Assembly (NCBI GenBank): GCA_018362935.1 | Contig: JAHALQ010000003.1 | Location: forward strand, 69,891 to 133,890 | Source: Pseudomonadota bacterium | Lineage (GTDB): Bacteria; Pseudomonadota; Alphaproteobacteria; RF32; CAG-239 | DNA length: 64,000 bases | Direction of reading: 5' to 3' | Shown: in pieces, positions 24,782 through 32,756 of the stretch | How the letters are laid out: the number at the start of each line of letters is the position of its first letter | How positions within the stretch are numbered: position 1 is the stretch's first letter | Notes under the pieces: generated by a model | Databases searched by the model: none | Seen by the model: the letters and a program-made list of their open reading frames with translations, nothing else | What the model was told of the DNA's origin: nothing | Translations under genes and position numbers: made by a program

Positions 24782-25729
24782 TTATTTTTCAAAACCGATT
24801 TTGTCTTCGACAATAAAAAGCGGGCGTTTTTTGACCTCAACGAAGATTTTGGCCAGATATTCGCCGATAATACCCAGCGACACCAACTGCACGCCGCTGA
24901 AAACCGTGATAATCGTTACCAGCGAAGCCCAGCCGACAATGGTGCCGCGCACCGACCAGCGGTAGACGACAAAGCCCAAGAAAATCAAACTCAGAAAACA
25001 GATAAAAAAGCCCAGAAACGTTACCAGGCGTAGCGGCACGATGGAAAAATTGGACACGCCGTTCCACGCCAGCGCAATCATCTTTTTGAGCGGATATTTG
25101 GTTTCTCCGGCCTGGCGCGCCGTGCGGTCATAATAAACCTGCGCCGACTTAAAGCCGAGCAGCGGCACAATGGCGCGCAAAAACAAATTGCGCTCGGGAA
25201 ACTGCTTGAGCGTTTCCACCGCGCGTTTGGTCATCATGCGGAAATCAGCATGATTATATATAATATTGACGCCGAGAAGCCTGAGCAGGCGGTAATATAA
25301 CGCGGCGCTGGTACGCTTGAAAAAGCTGTCAGTCTGCCGGGAATCCCGCACGCCGTAAACAATGTCGCAGCCTTCTTCTATTTTCTCAAACATTTGCGGG
25401 ATGCAATCCGGATTATCCTGCAAGTCTGCGTCTATCGTTACATAGACATCGGCGCAGGTGTCATACATGCCGGCGAGAATCGCGCCCTGATGCCCAAAGT
25501 TTTTGGAAAGGTTTAAGGCGCAGAACAACTTGTCTTTGGCACAGGTTTTGCGGATAATATCCCATGTTTTATCCCTGCTGCCGTCGTTGACAAAACAGAT
25601 TTTGCTGTCCGGCGCAATTTTTCCGGCCTTAATCATGCCGCCGAGCAAAGACTTCATTTTTTTGACGGTCTGCGGCAAAATTTCCTCTTCATTGTAACAA
25701 GGCAGAATAATCACAAGCTTTTTCAACAT
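24782..25729 (-). CDS. GtrB-like membrane glycosyltransferase (family 2)
   Basis: A 315-residue protein: a GT2 domain (LVIILPCYNEEE at the start, YVTIDADLQDNPD near 100), two membrane helices (about 228-250 and 262-285) and a tail YLAKIFVEVKKRPLFIVEDK. This is the architecture of dolichyl-phosphate-mannose-synthase-like enzymes such as GtrB and ArnC, which load a sugar onto undecaprenyl phosphate at the inner membrane. The ATG has AGGAG six bases upstream. A GtrA flippase and a polytopic transferase-like protein lie nearby at 27477-29581, giving a gtr-like set, although on opposite strands. Confidence 0.88.
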   Translation of the reverse strand: MLKKLVIILPCYNEEEILPQTVKKMKSLLGGMIKAGKIAPDSKICFVNDGSRDKTWDIIRKTCAKDKLFCALNLSKNFGHQGAILAGMYDTCADVYVTIDADLQDNPDCIPQMFEKIEEGCDIVYGVRDSRQTDSFFKRTSAALYYRLLRLLGVNIIYNHADFRMMTKRAVETLKQFPERNLFLRAIVPLLGFKSAQVYYDRTARQAGETKYPLKKMIALAWNGVSNFSIVPLRLVTFLGFFICFLSLIFLGFVVYRWSVRGTIVGWASLVTIITVFSGVQLVSLGIIGEYLAKIFVEVKKRPLFIVEDKIGFEK

Positions 25730-25736
25730 TTTTCTC

Positions 25737-26567
25737 CTAGCGCCGCAGCCGCAGAATTTCCAGATATTTCAGCAAAAACGGAAATTTGGTTATGACCTGG
25801 CGTTTTATCTTAAACATTATATTAGCTTTTTCGTTTTTATCAAGAGCCAGCGCGTCAAGCTTATGCATATTTACCGCAGCGGCAGCAGATTTTTTCATCC
25901 GGCAGCGCATGACATACTGCATAATGTACGAGTGCTTATCGGCACGGATATAATCCGCAACCAGAAGCGGCAATTCTTTCAACGTATGCGGCTGCCAGCC
26001 GTCAAGCGGCAGTGTCACAGCCTGTGCTTCGGCGATTTCCAGCCCGTTTTCCGCCAGAAACACAGCGATGCTCCGCCAGGTGTAAAAATGGAGATGGGTT
26101 TTATCCAATATGCCGAGATCGGTATAAGTAAAATCATCCAGCAGCAGATTGGCCTTGATGCTGCCATGCGCAACATTGGGCAGGGATATTATCATTTCTC
26201 CGTCCGGCCGCAGATATGTTTTGAGCACGGCCAGCGCGGCGGCAGGATTAATCAGGTGTTCCAGCACGTCGCCGCAGACAACGTAATCAAACGCCCCGGC
26301 ATACTCGGGAAAGCCGGCCGCCGTTAAATTATTTAAATCGCAGCATTCAACCCGCTCAAAAACGCCGAGGCTTTTGCCGTGCGCCACGCTTTCGGGGTTA
26401 TAGTCCAGCCCGTGCACCTTGCAGCCCTTATCCCGGTTTAATGCCTGCGCCAAAGCGCCGCAGGCGCAGCCGGCGTCCAAAACTTTCGCGTGCGGGCGGA
26501 CAAAGCCTGATATCCGCGTCAGGCTGTCGTTCGCGTTTTCCGAATCGTACTTTTTGGCATAAAGCAT
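25737..26567 (-). CDS. Class I SAM-dependent methyltransferase
   Basis: A 276-residue enzyme with the SAM-binding loop VLDAGCACGALAQAL (Gly-rich motif I, about 34-48), VHGLDYNPESVAHGKSLG (motif acid, about 54-71) and FDYVVCGDVLEHLINP. Closest in style to the Methyltransf_11/UbiG-like group seen in glycan clusters. It ends seven bases before the GtrB-like start, so the two form an operon. It may methylate a sugar or glycan end (inference). The start has only a weak ribosome binding site. Confidence 0.85.
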   Translation of the reverse strand: MLYAKKYDSENANDSLTRISGFVRPHAKVLDAGCACGALAQALNRDKGCKVHGLDYNPESVAHGKSLGVFERVECCDLNNLTAAGFPEYAGAFDYVVCGDVLEHLINPAAALAVLKTYLRPDGEMIISLPNVAHGSIKANLLLDDFTYTDLGILDKTHLHFYTWRSIAVFLAENGLEIAEAQAVTLPLDGWQPHTLKELPLLVADYIRADKHSYIMQYVMRCRMKKSAAAAVNMHKLDALALDKNEKANIMFKIKRQVITKFPFLLKYLEILRLRR

Positions 26568-26662
26568 AATATATCTTTCGATAAGTCAGCTGTTTTAATA
26601 GACAGCGGCGGTTTATATCCATATTATAGGTTACAGATGAAATGTAAAAAGTTTTTGCCGCT

Positions 26663-27484
26663 ATGTGTACAAATAATCAACCGCAAGTTTCTGTCTTAAT
26701 CCCCGTATACAATGCGGCGCCGTTTATCGCCGCCACAATCCGCGCGGTTCTGGCGCAAACCTTTAAGGATTTTGAATTAATCCTGCTTAACGACGGTTCA
26801 ACCGATAATTCCGCCGAAATTATTGCCGGTTTTGACGATACGCGCATCCGCTATGCCGAAAATGAACGCAATCTCGGAATTTCCGCCACTCGCAATAAGC
26901 TTGTTTCTATGGCGCGGGGCGACTATATTGCCGTTCTCGACAATGACGACATCTGCCTGCCTCGGCGGCTGGAAGCACAGGTTCGTTTTCTGGACGAACA
27001 TCCGGATATTGCCATTGCGGGGACATGGTTTGAGCTTTTCTGCCCGCCGGGATCTTCTTTGCTGCGGCGCCTGCTGCTCAGCCCGGGCTGGGTCTGGTGC
27101 CAGCCGCGGTTTCCGTCGCGCAAAGATGCCTGGCGCGGCAATGTCCTCATGCACCCCACCGCCATGTACCGCCGCGAAATTTTTGCGGCGCACGGTATAG
27201 CTTATAACGCCGAATATACCCCGGCGGAAGACTATGACCTCGTCCGGCAGGCTTTGGACGCGGGGCTGAAAATTGCCAATATCCCGCAAATTTTGCTGCG
27301 CTATAACCTGCACGGCGGGAATTTCTCTTTACGCCGGAAAGAACAGATGCGCGCGGCCGACCGGCGGATTAAGCTTGCAATCCGTGAAAAACTCTTTCCC
27401 AAACCCCATTTTTTTTATCCCTATTTTTTGGTTATTCTGCAAAAACTGCGCCTCAAATTTATGATTGGAAAACAAGATGTTTGA
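26663..27484 (+). CDS. Family 2 glycosyltransferase
   Basis: A 273-residue GT-A enzyme. QVSVLIPVYNAAPFIAATI opens the domain, FELILLNDGSTDNS binds the nucleotide, and YIAVLDNDDICLPRRLE is the metal-binding DxD-like region. There is a positively charged amphipathic C-terminus but no membrane helix; FFYPYFLVILQKL near the end may touch the membrane. It is the first plus-strand gene of the gtr-like group, and its stop overlaps the start of 27477. Donor sugar unknown. Confidence 0.88.
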   Translation: MCTNNQPQVSVLIPVYNAAPFIAATIRAVLAQTFKDFELILLNDGSTDNSAEIIAGFDDTRIRYAENERNLGISATRNKLVSMARGDYIAVLDNDDICLPRRLEAQVRFLDEHPDIAIAGTWFELFCPPGSSLLRRLLLSPGWVWCQPRFPSRKDAWRGNVLMHPTAMYRREIFAAHGIAYNAEYTPAEDYDLVRQALDAGLKIANIPQILLRYNLHGGNFSLRRKEQMRAADRRIKLAIREKLFPKPHFFYPYFLVILQKLRLKFMIGKQDV

Positions 27485-29180
27485 CGCTCCTCTGCTGCAA
27501 GACCATATCTGGTCTAATCTGATTGCCTTTAATCTTACCACACTGACAACACGTTTGTGGGCGCCGTGGCTGCTGATAACGGCGGCGGTTCTGGCGCTGT
27601 GCGTATGGCTGCTGCGACGGCAGCTGCGCACCTCTCCGGCCTATTTCAACCTCTTTGATGACGCCGTTTATAAATTCCGTTTGCGCAAAAAGCGCGACTG
27701 GGCGGCGCTGTTGTTACTGGCCGGCGCACTCGGGCTGACGGCATGGTATATGTTTACCACGGACAATTCCTTTTTTGAAAATTTTGACCTGATGTCAATC
27801 GGCACTATCCGCAGCCTTCGTATCGGACTGGTACCCAACTTTGATTATGCCCGGATTACGCCGCTGGCATTCTGGTATCTGAGCACTGTTTATGCCGTCA
27901 CGCAAAACATGATTATGATTAAAGGCATTGTTTTTATTCAGCTGCTGCTCGCCGTTTGGGCTATGTATTATTTTTTCAGTTACATTCCTTCCGCACGGCG
28001 GCTGGTTTTTCTGGCGGTGTTTATCCTGACGCCGACGATGTTCCTGACCTCCAAAGTCGTTTTTCCCGACCGCGACATTATCATCTTGATTATGCTCAGC
28101 CTCATCTGCATGCGGCGTTTTTCGAAAAGTTCTTCGCTGGCGTGGCTTGGCGGCTTCCTGTTTTTTATGAACGCGGCGATTTATACCAAAGAAACATGCA
28201 TATTATTTTATTTCGGCATTCTGGCGACTTCAATTTTGTATAACATCTGGAATGAAAAAATCCGCCCGGTGAGTTTTCTGCATCCGCTGCGGCTGATAAA
28301 ATCCATGCCGGTGGAATTTTTGACGGGTATGAGTCTGCTGATGTATGCAATCATTTATTTTTTGCTGCAAACACCAAATGAAAAAAATATTTATCTGCTT
28401 ACCAACACCCACCCATGGCAAGAACTGATATTATTTTACAAACTAGAAGGCCTGGCCGTGCTGGCTGCGCTTGGCCTGCTGGCGATGCGCGCCGTCCGCC
28501 ATTACAACACGACCGCCAACCCGATGTTTCGCGGCGGTCTGGTTATCGGGGGCGCCTGCGTGGGTTTTGCAATTATCTTTATTTTGCAAACAGCGCCCAA
28601 TTCGCCCCATTTGGCCGGCAAAACATACTACCTGCTGCTCACGCTTCTTTTCTCGCTTGCCTATATCTTTGAAAATACGCGCTCCAGACTGGTTCTGACG
28701 CTGTTGAGCGCCGCCCTGCTGATTTATTCGGCCGTTGAAAACAGCGAGGCCCGGCAAAGAGAAATCGGCGTTTATTACCGTGAAGTCGCCGAATTTATGG
28801 CAAAGCGGCTGCCCAAAGGCGAAGACCGCACCAAAGCCGCAGGCATTTTTGTGATTGACGATACGCAGGCGGAGCCGGACATTGACAAGTGGCTGATAGA
28901 GGCATGGTCTTCTTCCTATGCCTATTATTTGTCCGAATACAATATTGTATTTAAATCCGATAAACATATACCGACCAACCTGCACGAACTTCTGGTATTA
29001 CGTAATTTCAGCCTAAAAGAAATATATTTTCCGATTATACCGCGGGAAAATCCCGAAAGCGGCGACTGGGTCATTATCAACAAGAAAAACCGCCTGCCGA
29101 AAACGCTGAAAATTATGCAGCAGCTTCCTGAAAAACCCGAATACGAAAACACTCTGTTTGAAGTGTACCGCGCGAAATGA
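27477..29180 (+). CDS. Polytopic membrane protein, probable GT-C glycosyltransferase
   Basis: A 567-residue protein with about ten predicted membrane helices in the first 430 residues and a soluble C-terminal domain of about 135 residues. The layout fits GT-C enzymes that use lipid-linked sugars in the periplasm; no diagnostic motif was identified, though acidic residues in external loops (FFENFDLMS near 100) are candidates. The start is the ATG at 27477 (ATGTTTGA overlap with the previous stop) rather than a TTG at 27465. GtrA follows with a four-base overlap, supporting a gtr-type role (inference). Confidence 0.75.
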   Translation: MFDAPLLQDHIWSNLIAFNLTTLTTRLWAPWLLITAAVLALCVWLLRRQLRTSPAYFNLFDDAVYKFRLRKKRDWAALLLLAGALGLTAWYMFTTDNSFFENFDLMSIGTIRSLRIGLVPNFDYARITPLAFWYLSTVYAVTQNMIMIKGIVFIQLLLAVWAMYYFFSYIPSARRLVFLAVFILTPTMFLTSKVVFPDRDIIILIMLSLICMRRFSKSSSLAWLGGFLFFMNAAIYTKETCILFYFGILATSILYNIWNEKIRPVSFLHPLRLIKSMPVEFLTGMSLLMYAIIYFLLQTPNEKNIYLLTNTHPWQELILFYKLEGLAVLAALGLLAMRAVRHYNTTANPMFRGGLVIGGACVGFAIIFILQTAPNSPHLAGKTYYLLLTLLFSLAYIFENTRSRLVLTLLSAALLIYSAVENSEARQREIGVYYREVAEFMAKRLPKGEDRTKAAGIFVIDDTQAEPDIDKWLIEAWSSSYAYYLSEYNIVFKSDKHIPTNLHELLVLRNFSLKEIYFPIIPRENPESGDWVIINKKNRLPKTLKIMQQLPEKPEYENTLFEVYRAK

Positions 29181-29581
29181 TTGAAACTTACCGCAAAATC
29201 GAAAACCAGTGGTTTAACCTGCCGCAGCAGATACGTTTTCTGGCTGTCGGCGGTTTTAACACGCTGGCCTCATATTTTTTGTTTATCGGGCTGGAACAGC
29301 TTATGAACTATAACGCGGCGCTGTTTCTAACCTATCTGTTGTGCGTTAATCTGTCGATATTTACGATGCGGTATTATGTTTTCCGCGCTGTCGGCAGCCT
29401 TGCCGCGCAGTACTGCAAAGCCGCGGGCACCTATATCGGCATGATTTTGAGCAACTATGCCGCGCTGTGGCTGATGATTGAAAACTGGCAGTGGCCTGCG
29501 TGGCTGGCGCAGGCGGTTTTCACTTTGTTGTCGACCGTCATCATTTATCTGCTGCACAAATACATTAATTTCCGCGATTAA
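29177..29581 (+). CDS. GtrA family membrane protein
   Basis: A 134-residue protein with four membrane helices and the family start QQIRFLAVGGFNTLASYFLF, then a final YLLHKYINFRD. GtrA proteins (PF04138) are proposed to flip undecaprenyl-phosphate-linked sugars across the inner membrane. The start overlaps the previous stop as ATGA (29177-29180), so they are co-translated. With the GtrB-like enzyme at 24782 it completes a glucosylation-like cassette for modifying a surface polysaccharide. Confidence 0.92.
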   Translation: MIETYRKIENQWFNLPQQIRFLAVGGFNTLASYFLFIGLEQLMNYNAALFLTYLLCVNLSIFTMRYYVFRAVGSLAAQYCKAAGTYIGMILSNYAALWLMIENWQWPAWLAQAVFTLLSTVIIYLLHKYINFRD

Positions 29582-29587
29582 AGCAAT

Positions 29588-29619
29588 AAAAAACCCTGTT
29601 TGTCAAAACAGGGTTTTTT
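29588..29619. terminator. Bidirectional terminator between gtrA and tig
   Basis: Perfect hairpin of AAAAAACCCTGTTT and its complement around a short loop, ending in TTTTTT. It serves genes converging from both sides. Confidence 0.9.
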
Positions 29620-29635
29620 GATATTCCTTAACAGG

Positions 29636-30991
29636 CTAGGCCGATTTTTTGGCAGCCTTTTTGGCTTTGGGCGCCTCTTCATTGAAGTTATACAGTTCTT
29701 CAACAGAAACCGTTTTGTCTTCAACTTTGGATTTGCCGATGATGTAGTCAACGATTTTTTCTTCAAAAATCGGAGCTTTCAGAGCTTCGACAGCCTGCTT
29801 GTTCTTGAGGTAATAATCAAGCACGGCTTTTTCCTGTCCGGGATATTTGCGGGCTTCTTTCATAATCGCCTCGTTGATATCTTCGGGCTTGATAGAAACA
29901 GAAGCTTCCTGACCGACCTGCGACAGCAGCAAACCGAGCTTAACGCGGCGAACGGCAATTTCCTTGTACTCTTTCATCAGCTCGTCTTCAGACTTGTTCT
30001 TTTCGCTTTCGTCAAGCTGATTGTACTTCTTAGCCTGTTCATACTGGTCGACAATCGCCTTGAACTCGGCATCAACCAGCGAAGCCGGCGTTTCAAACTT
30101 GTATTCCTTGTCCAAAGCGTCAAGCAGCTGACGTTTGATTTTCATGCGGGAAGCATTCTCATAGTCGCCTTTAATGCGGGCAGCAATGTTTTCCTTGAGT
30201 TTGTCAAGGCTTTCTTCACCCATGGATTTGGCGAATTCTTCGTTGATTTCTACCTTTTTGGGTTCGCGGACTTCCTTGACGTCAACGGCAAAAACGCTGT
30301 CTTTGCCGGCGAGGTCTTTGGCATGGTAATTCTCAGGGAATGTGACTTTGACATCAACCTTGTCACCGGCTTTGGCGCCAATCAACTGGTCTTCAAAACC
30401 GGGGATGAACGAGCCGGAACCGAGTTCGAGCGGATAGTTCGAACCTTTGCCGCCCTGGAATTCGACACCGTCGACCGAGCCGACAAAGTCAATCATGACC
30501 ACATCGCCCTTCGCGGCGGCCTTGCCTTCGACAACGGCTGTTTCCTTACGGGATTCGGCAATATAGTTGAGCGCTTTGTCAACTTCTTCGGCCGGAACTT
30601 CCGCCATGTATCTGGTCAGAGAAATTTTTGAAAAGTCGCCGACTTTGATTTCAGGCAGATTTTCAGTGCTGACTTCAAATTCCAAATCTTTGCCGTCGGC
30701 AAAAGACGTGATTTTAACATTCGGCTGAGCAGCCGGGCGCAGTTTCTTGGATTTGATAACTTCGCCGGTACCTTCCTGAATGAGGCTTTCAACAACCTCG
30801 CCCATAACGGAATCATGATATTTTTGTTTGAGCATGGCAACCGGAGCCTTGCCTGCGCGAAAACCGGGCAATTTGGCAGTTTTGGCAATCTGGCTGATTT
30901 TCTCGTCAACCTTTTTTTCAACATCGGCAGCCGGAACGACTACTTTATACTCTTGTTTTAAGCCTTCAGACTTTAATTCGGTTATTTTCAT
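29636..30991 (-). CDS. tig: Trigger factor
   Basis: A 451-residue ribosome-associated chaperone and prolyl isomerase. The ribosome-binding signature LPGFRAGKAP is at 41-50, the FKBP-like domain at about 150-235 (MIDFVGSVDGVEFQGG, GSGSFIPGFEDQLIGA), and the helical C-terminal chaperone arms follow. It ends in a Lys/Ala-rich tail. The ATG at 30991 gives the usual start MKITE; the longer open frame to 31087 would run through the tRNA gene and is not real. It lies downstream of tRNA-Leu on the same strand. Confidence 0.97.
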   Translation of the reverse strand: MKITELKSEGLKQEYKVVVPAADVEKKVDEKISQIAKTAKLPGFRAGKAPVAMLKQKYHDSVMGEVVESLIQEGTGEVIKSKKLRPAAQPNVKITSFADGKDLEFEVSTENLPEIKVGDFSKISLTRYMAEVPAEEVDKALNYIAESRKETAVVEGKAAAKGDVVMIDFVGSVDGVEFQGGKGSNYPLELGSGSFIPGFEDQLIGAKAGDKVDVKVTFPENYHAKDLAGKDSVFAVDVKEVREPKKVEINEEFAKSMGEESLDKLKENIAARIKGDYENASRMKIKRQLLDALDKEYKFETPASLVDAEFKAIVDQYEQAKKYNQLDESEKNKSEDELMKEYKEIAVRRVKLGLLLSQVGQEASVSIKPEDINEAIMKEARKYPGQEKAVLDYYLKNKQAVEALKAPIFEEKIVDYIIGKSKVEDKTVSVEELYNFNEEAPKAKKAAKKSA

Positions 30992-31045
30992 CAATTTACT
31001 CTTCTTGGTTAAGTTGCCCATGTTTCCGCCCGAAAAGCGAAAACA

Positions 31046-31130
<85 letters not shown>

Positions 31131-31160
31131 GGATTGTTAAAAAACGGTTAATTTGCTTGA

Positions 31161-31188
31161 ATACTACATAATTATTTTTATAAATCAA
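31161..31188 (-). promoter_or_regulatory. Candidate promoter for tRNA-Leu and tig
   Basis: On the minus strand TTGATT (31183-31188), 16-base spacer, TAGTAT (31161-31166), about 30 bases before the tRNA 5' end. Confidence 0.45.
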
Positions 31189-31216
31189 GCACAAATTCAC
31201 AGAACAAACAAAATTA

Positions 31217-31243
31217 TTGTAATGTAGCGCAATATTTTATAAT
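31217..31243 (+). promoter_or_regulatory. Candidate promoter for lipoprotein-prfC unit
   Basis: TTGTAA (31217-31222), 15-base spacer (short), perfect TATAAT (31238-31243), about 50 bases before the lipoprotein start. Confidence 0.4.
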
Positions 31244-31291
31244 ATAGCCACAAATGCCAGATAATCTTATTTTATATTGAGGAGTAAAGCA

Positions 31292-32590
31292 GTGTCCTGC
31301 ACCCGTATTTTCAAGAATTTCCTACTCTCGGCCTCCGCCGTTGCATTGCTTGCCGGCTGCGCGGTTTTGGACAAGAAAAACACCGACAAAGAGTCCTGCT
31401 GGCTGGTTCGCCAGTTTGAAAAAGACGGCAATCAGGAAGCCGCCGACGCGACCATGGCCTACTCTCAGGGACACTTCAAGGAAGCTCTCGAACTGTCCGC
31501 AGATTCACTGAAAGCAAACCCGCGCAACCAACAAGGGCTTTTGGTCGGAGCGCTGGCCGCCGAACAGCTCGGCCGTCTCAACCGCGCCCGCGCCAATTAT
31601 GAAGAACTGATTATCATCGACAGCACCGACACATCCATCCTCGGCAGTTCCAACGGGCAGCCGCAGCCTTTTGCCGACATTGCCAAAACCCGTCTGCGCA
31701 ACCTGACAATCAAACAAAGCCAGCTGATTGTCCAGGCGCCCAACGGTACCAAAAGTTTTAACATATCCCCGACTGCGGGCAATGCTCAGAGCAAGACCAC
31801 CATTACGCGCGCTTTGCAAAAAAAAGCTCCGGCTCCCGCCAAAAAAGCCCCGGCCATTGACAACCTCTTCTCGCAGCAGGAACAAAACATTATCTCCCGC
31901 TTTCTGGTGCTGAAAGAACTGGCGGAAAAAGACTATGTCACCAAAGAAGAATTTTTAACCCGCCGCATGTCCAATATCGGCGGGCTGCTGCCGCTGACCA
32001 ACACGCCGCCGGCCGCCGGCATTGACCAGCCGGTTCCCGCGCCGGAACTGATTGTCGAGCGGATTAACGTATTAAAAGAAGGCGTTGAGTCGCGCGCCAT
32101 TACCCCGCGCGAATTTTCGGCCGAACGCGACGTCATTATTGAGGCTTTGCTGCCGCCGTCTCCGCGCACCCGCATGAAGCCCAAAGCTCCGGCCAAAGAT
32201 ATTCTCGGCGCCGCCAAAGACCTGCGCAAGCTGGAAGTTCTGTATGACCTCAACCTGATTACATCGGCTGAAAAAGATGCTGAGAAAAAAGCCATTGAAA
32301 AATACCTCGGCATCAACCGCACCCCGAAAAAAGCCGCCGCTCCGGCCGTAAGCGTCAATACTGTTGCCGCTTCCGACACGGTTGAGCAGGCTGTTCCGGC
32401 TCAACCGGAAAATCTGGCGCCCGAAGTTGTGGAAGTCAAAACCTCGGTACAGGAAGTAACAATCCCGGTTACCCCTGAAATCAACACCGTTACCAAAGGC
32501 AAAGAAGCCGTTGCCCTGATTACCAAGACGGAAACAATTACGCCCGAAAACCCGGAAAATACGCCCAACGTTTCGTCGCCATTTAAATAA
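31292..32590 (+). CDS. Lipoprotein with TPR and SHOCT-like segments
   Basis: A 432-residue lipoprotein (signal with VALLAGC, acylated Cys at about 23). Residues 45-110 look like a TPR pair (TMAYSQGHFKEALELSADSL). Three later segments (near 205, 255 and 320) follow the SHOCT pattern of a short helix, a turn and an acid-rich helix, for example LAEKDYVTKEEFLTRR and LYDLNLITSAEKDAEKKAI. The tail is Pro/Val/Thr-rich. GTG at 31292 is preferred because GGAG lies seven bases before it; an upstream TTG overlaps that site. prfC follows 90 bases downstream without an obvious promoter between. Function unknown. Confidence 0.8.
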   Translation: MSCTRIFKNFLLSASAVALLAGCAVLDKKNTDKESCWLVRQFEKDGNQEAADATMAYSQGHFKEALELSADSLKANPRNQQGLLVGALAAEQLGRLNRARANYEELIIIDSTDTSILGSSNGQPQPFADIAKTRLRNLTIKQSQLIVQAPNGTKSFNISPTAGNAQSKTTITRALQKKAPAPAKKAPAIDNLFSQQEQNIISRFLVLKELAEKDYVTKEEFLTRRMSNIGGLLPLTNTPPAAGIDQPVPAPELIVERINVLKEGVESRAITPREFSAERDVIIEALLPPSPRTRMKPKAPAKDILGAAKDLRKLEVLYDLNLITSAEKDAEKKAIEKYLGINRTPKKAAAPAVSVNTVAASDTVEQAVPAQPENLAPEVVEVKTSVQEVTIPVTPEINTVTKGKEAVALITKTETITPENPENTPNVSSPFK

Positions 32591-32611
32591 TCGGCCTTAA
32601 AAAAATACTTG

Positions 32612-32644
32612 TGCCTCCTTAAAATATGTTCTATTAAGGAGGCA
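32612..32644 (+). promoter_or_regulatory. Hairpin burying a perfect Shine-Dalgarno before prfC
   Basis: TGCCTCCTTAA and TTAAGGAGGCA form a perfect 11-bp stem with an 11-base loop. The right arm contains TAAGGAGG (32635-32642), nine bases before the ATG of the short frame at 32652. Only four T follow, so it is a poor terminator. A translational switch (thermometer-like, or opened by a factor) is inferred. Confidence 0.6.
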
Positions 32645-32651
32645 ATTTTGT

Positions 32652-32756
32652 ATGCTAAAACTTTATAAAGATATAAAAAAATGCCCGAAAACAAACCCAA
32701 TATCCGCAAAACCTTTGCGATTATTTCCCACCCCGACGCCGGTAAGACAACCCTGA
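32652..32756 (+). CDS. 34-codon frame overlapping the start of prfC
   Basis: The frame begins at ATG 32652 behind the perfect Shine-Dalgarno and encodes MLKLYKDIKK before running out of frame through the prfC start to a TGA at 32754-32756. At 32675-32681 lies A-AAA-AAA in the correct phase for a -1 slip; such a slip continues with ATG CCC GAA, that is into prfC, adding ten residues to RF3. Alternatives: a plain regulatory upstream frame, re-initiation at 32681, or a homopolymer-length error hiding a simple longer prfC start. I cannot decide among these from sequence alone. Confidence 0.4.
   Translation: MLKLYKDIKKCPKTNPISAKPLRLFPTPTPVRQP

Noticed and set aside
29600..30631. Long plus-strand open frame opposite trigger factor
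   Set aside because: Phe/Val-rich antisense shadow of a highly conserved gene; no ribosome binding site or promoter.
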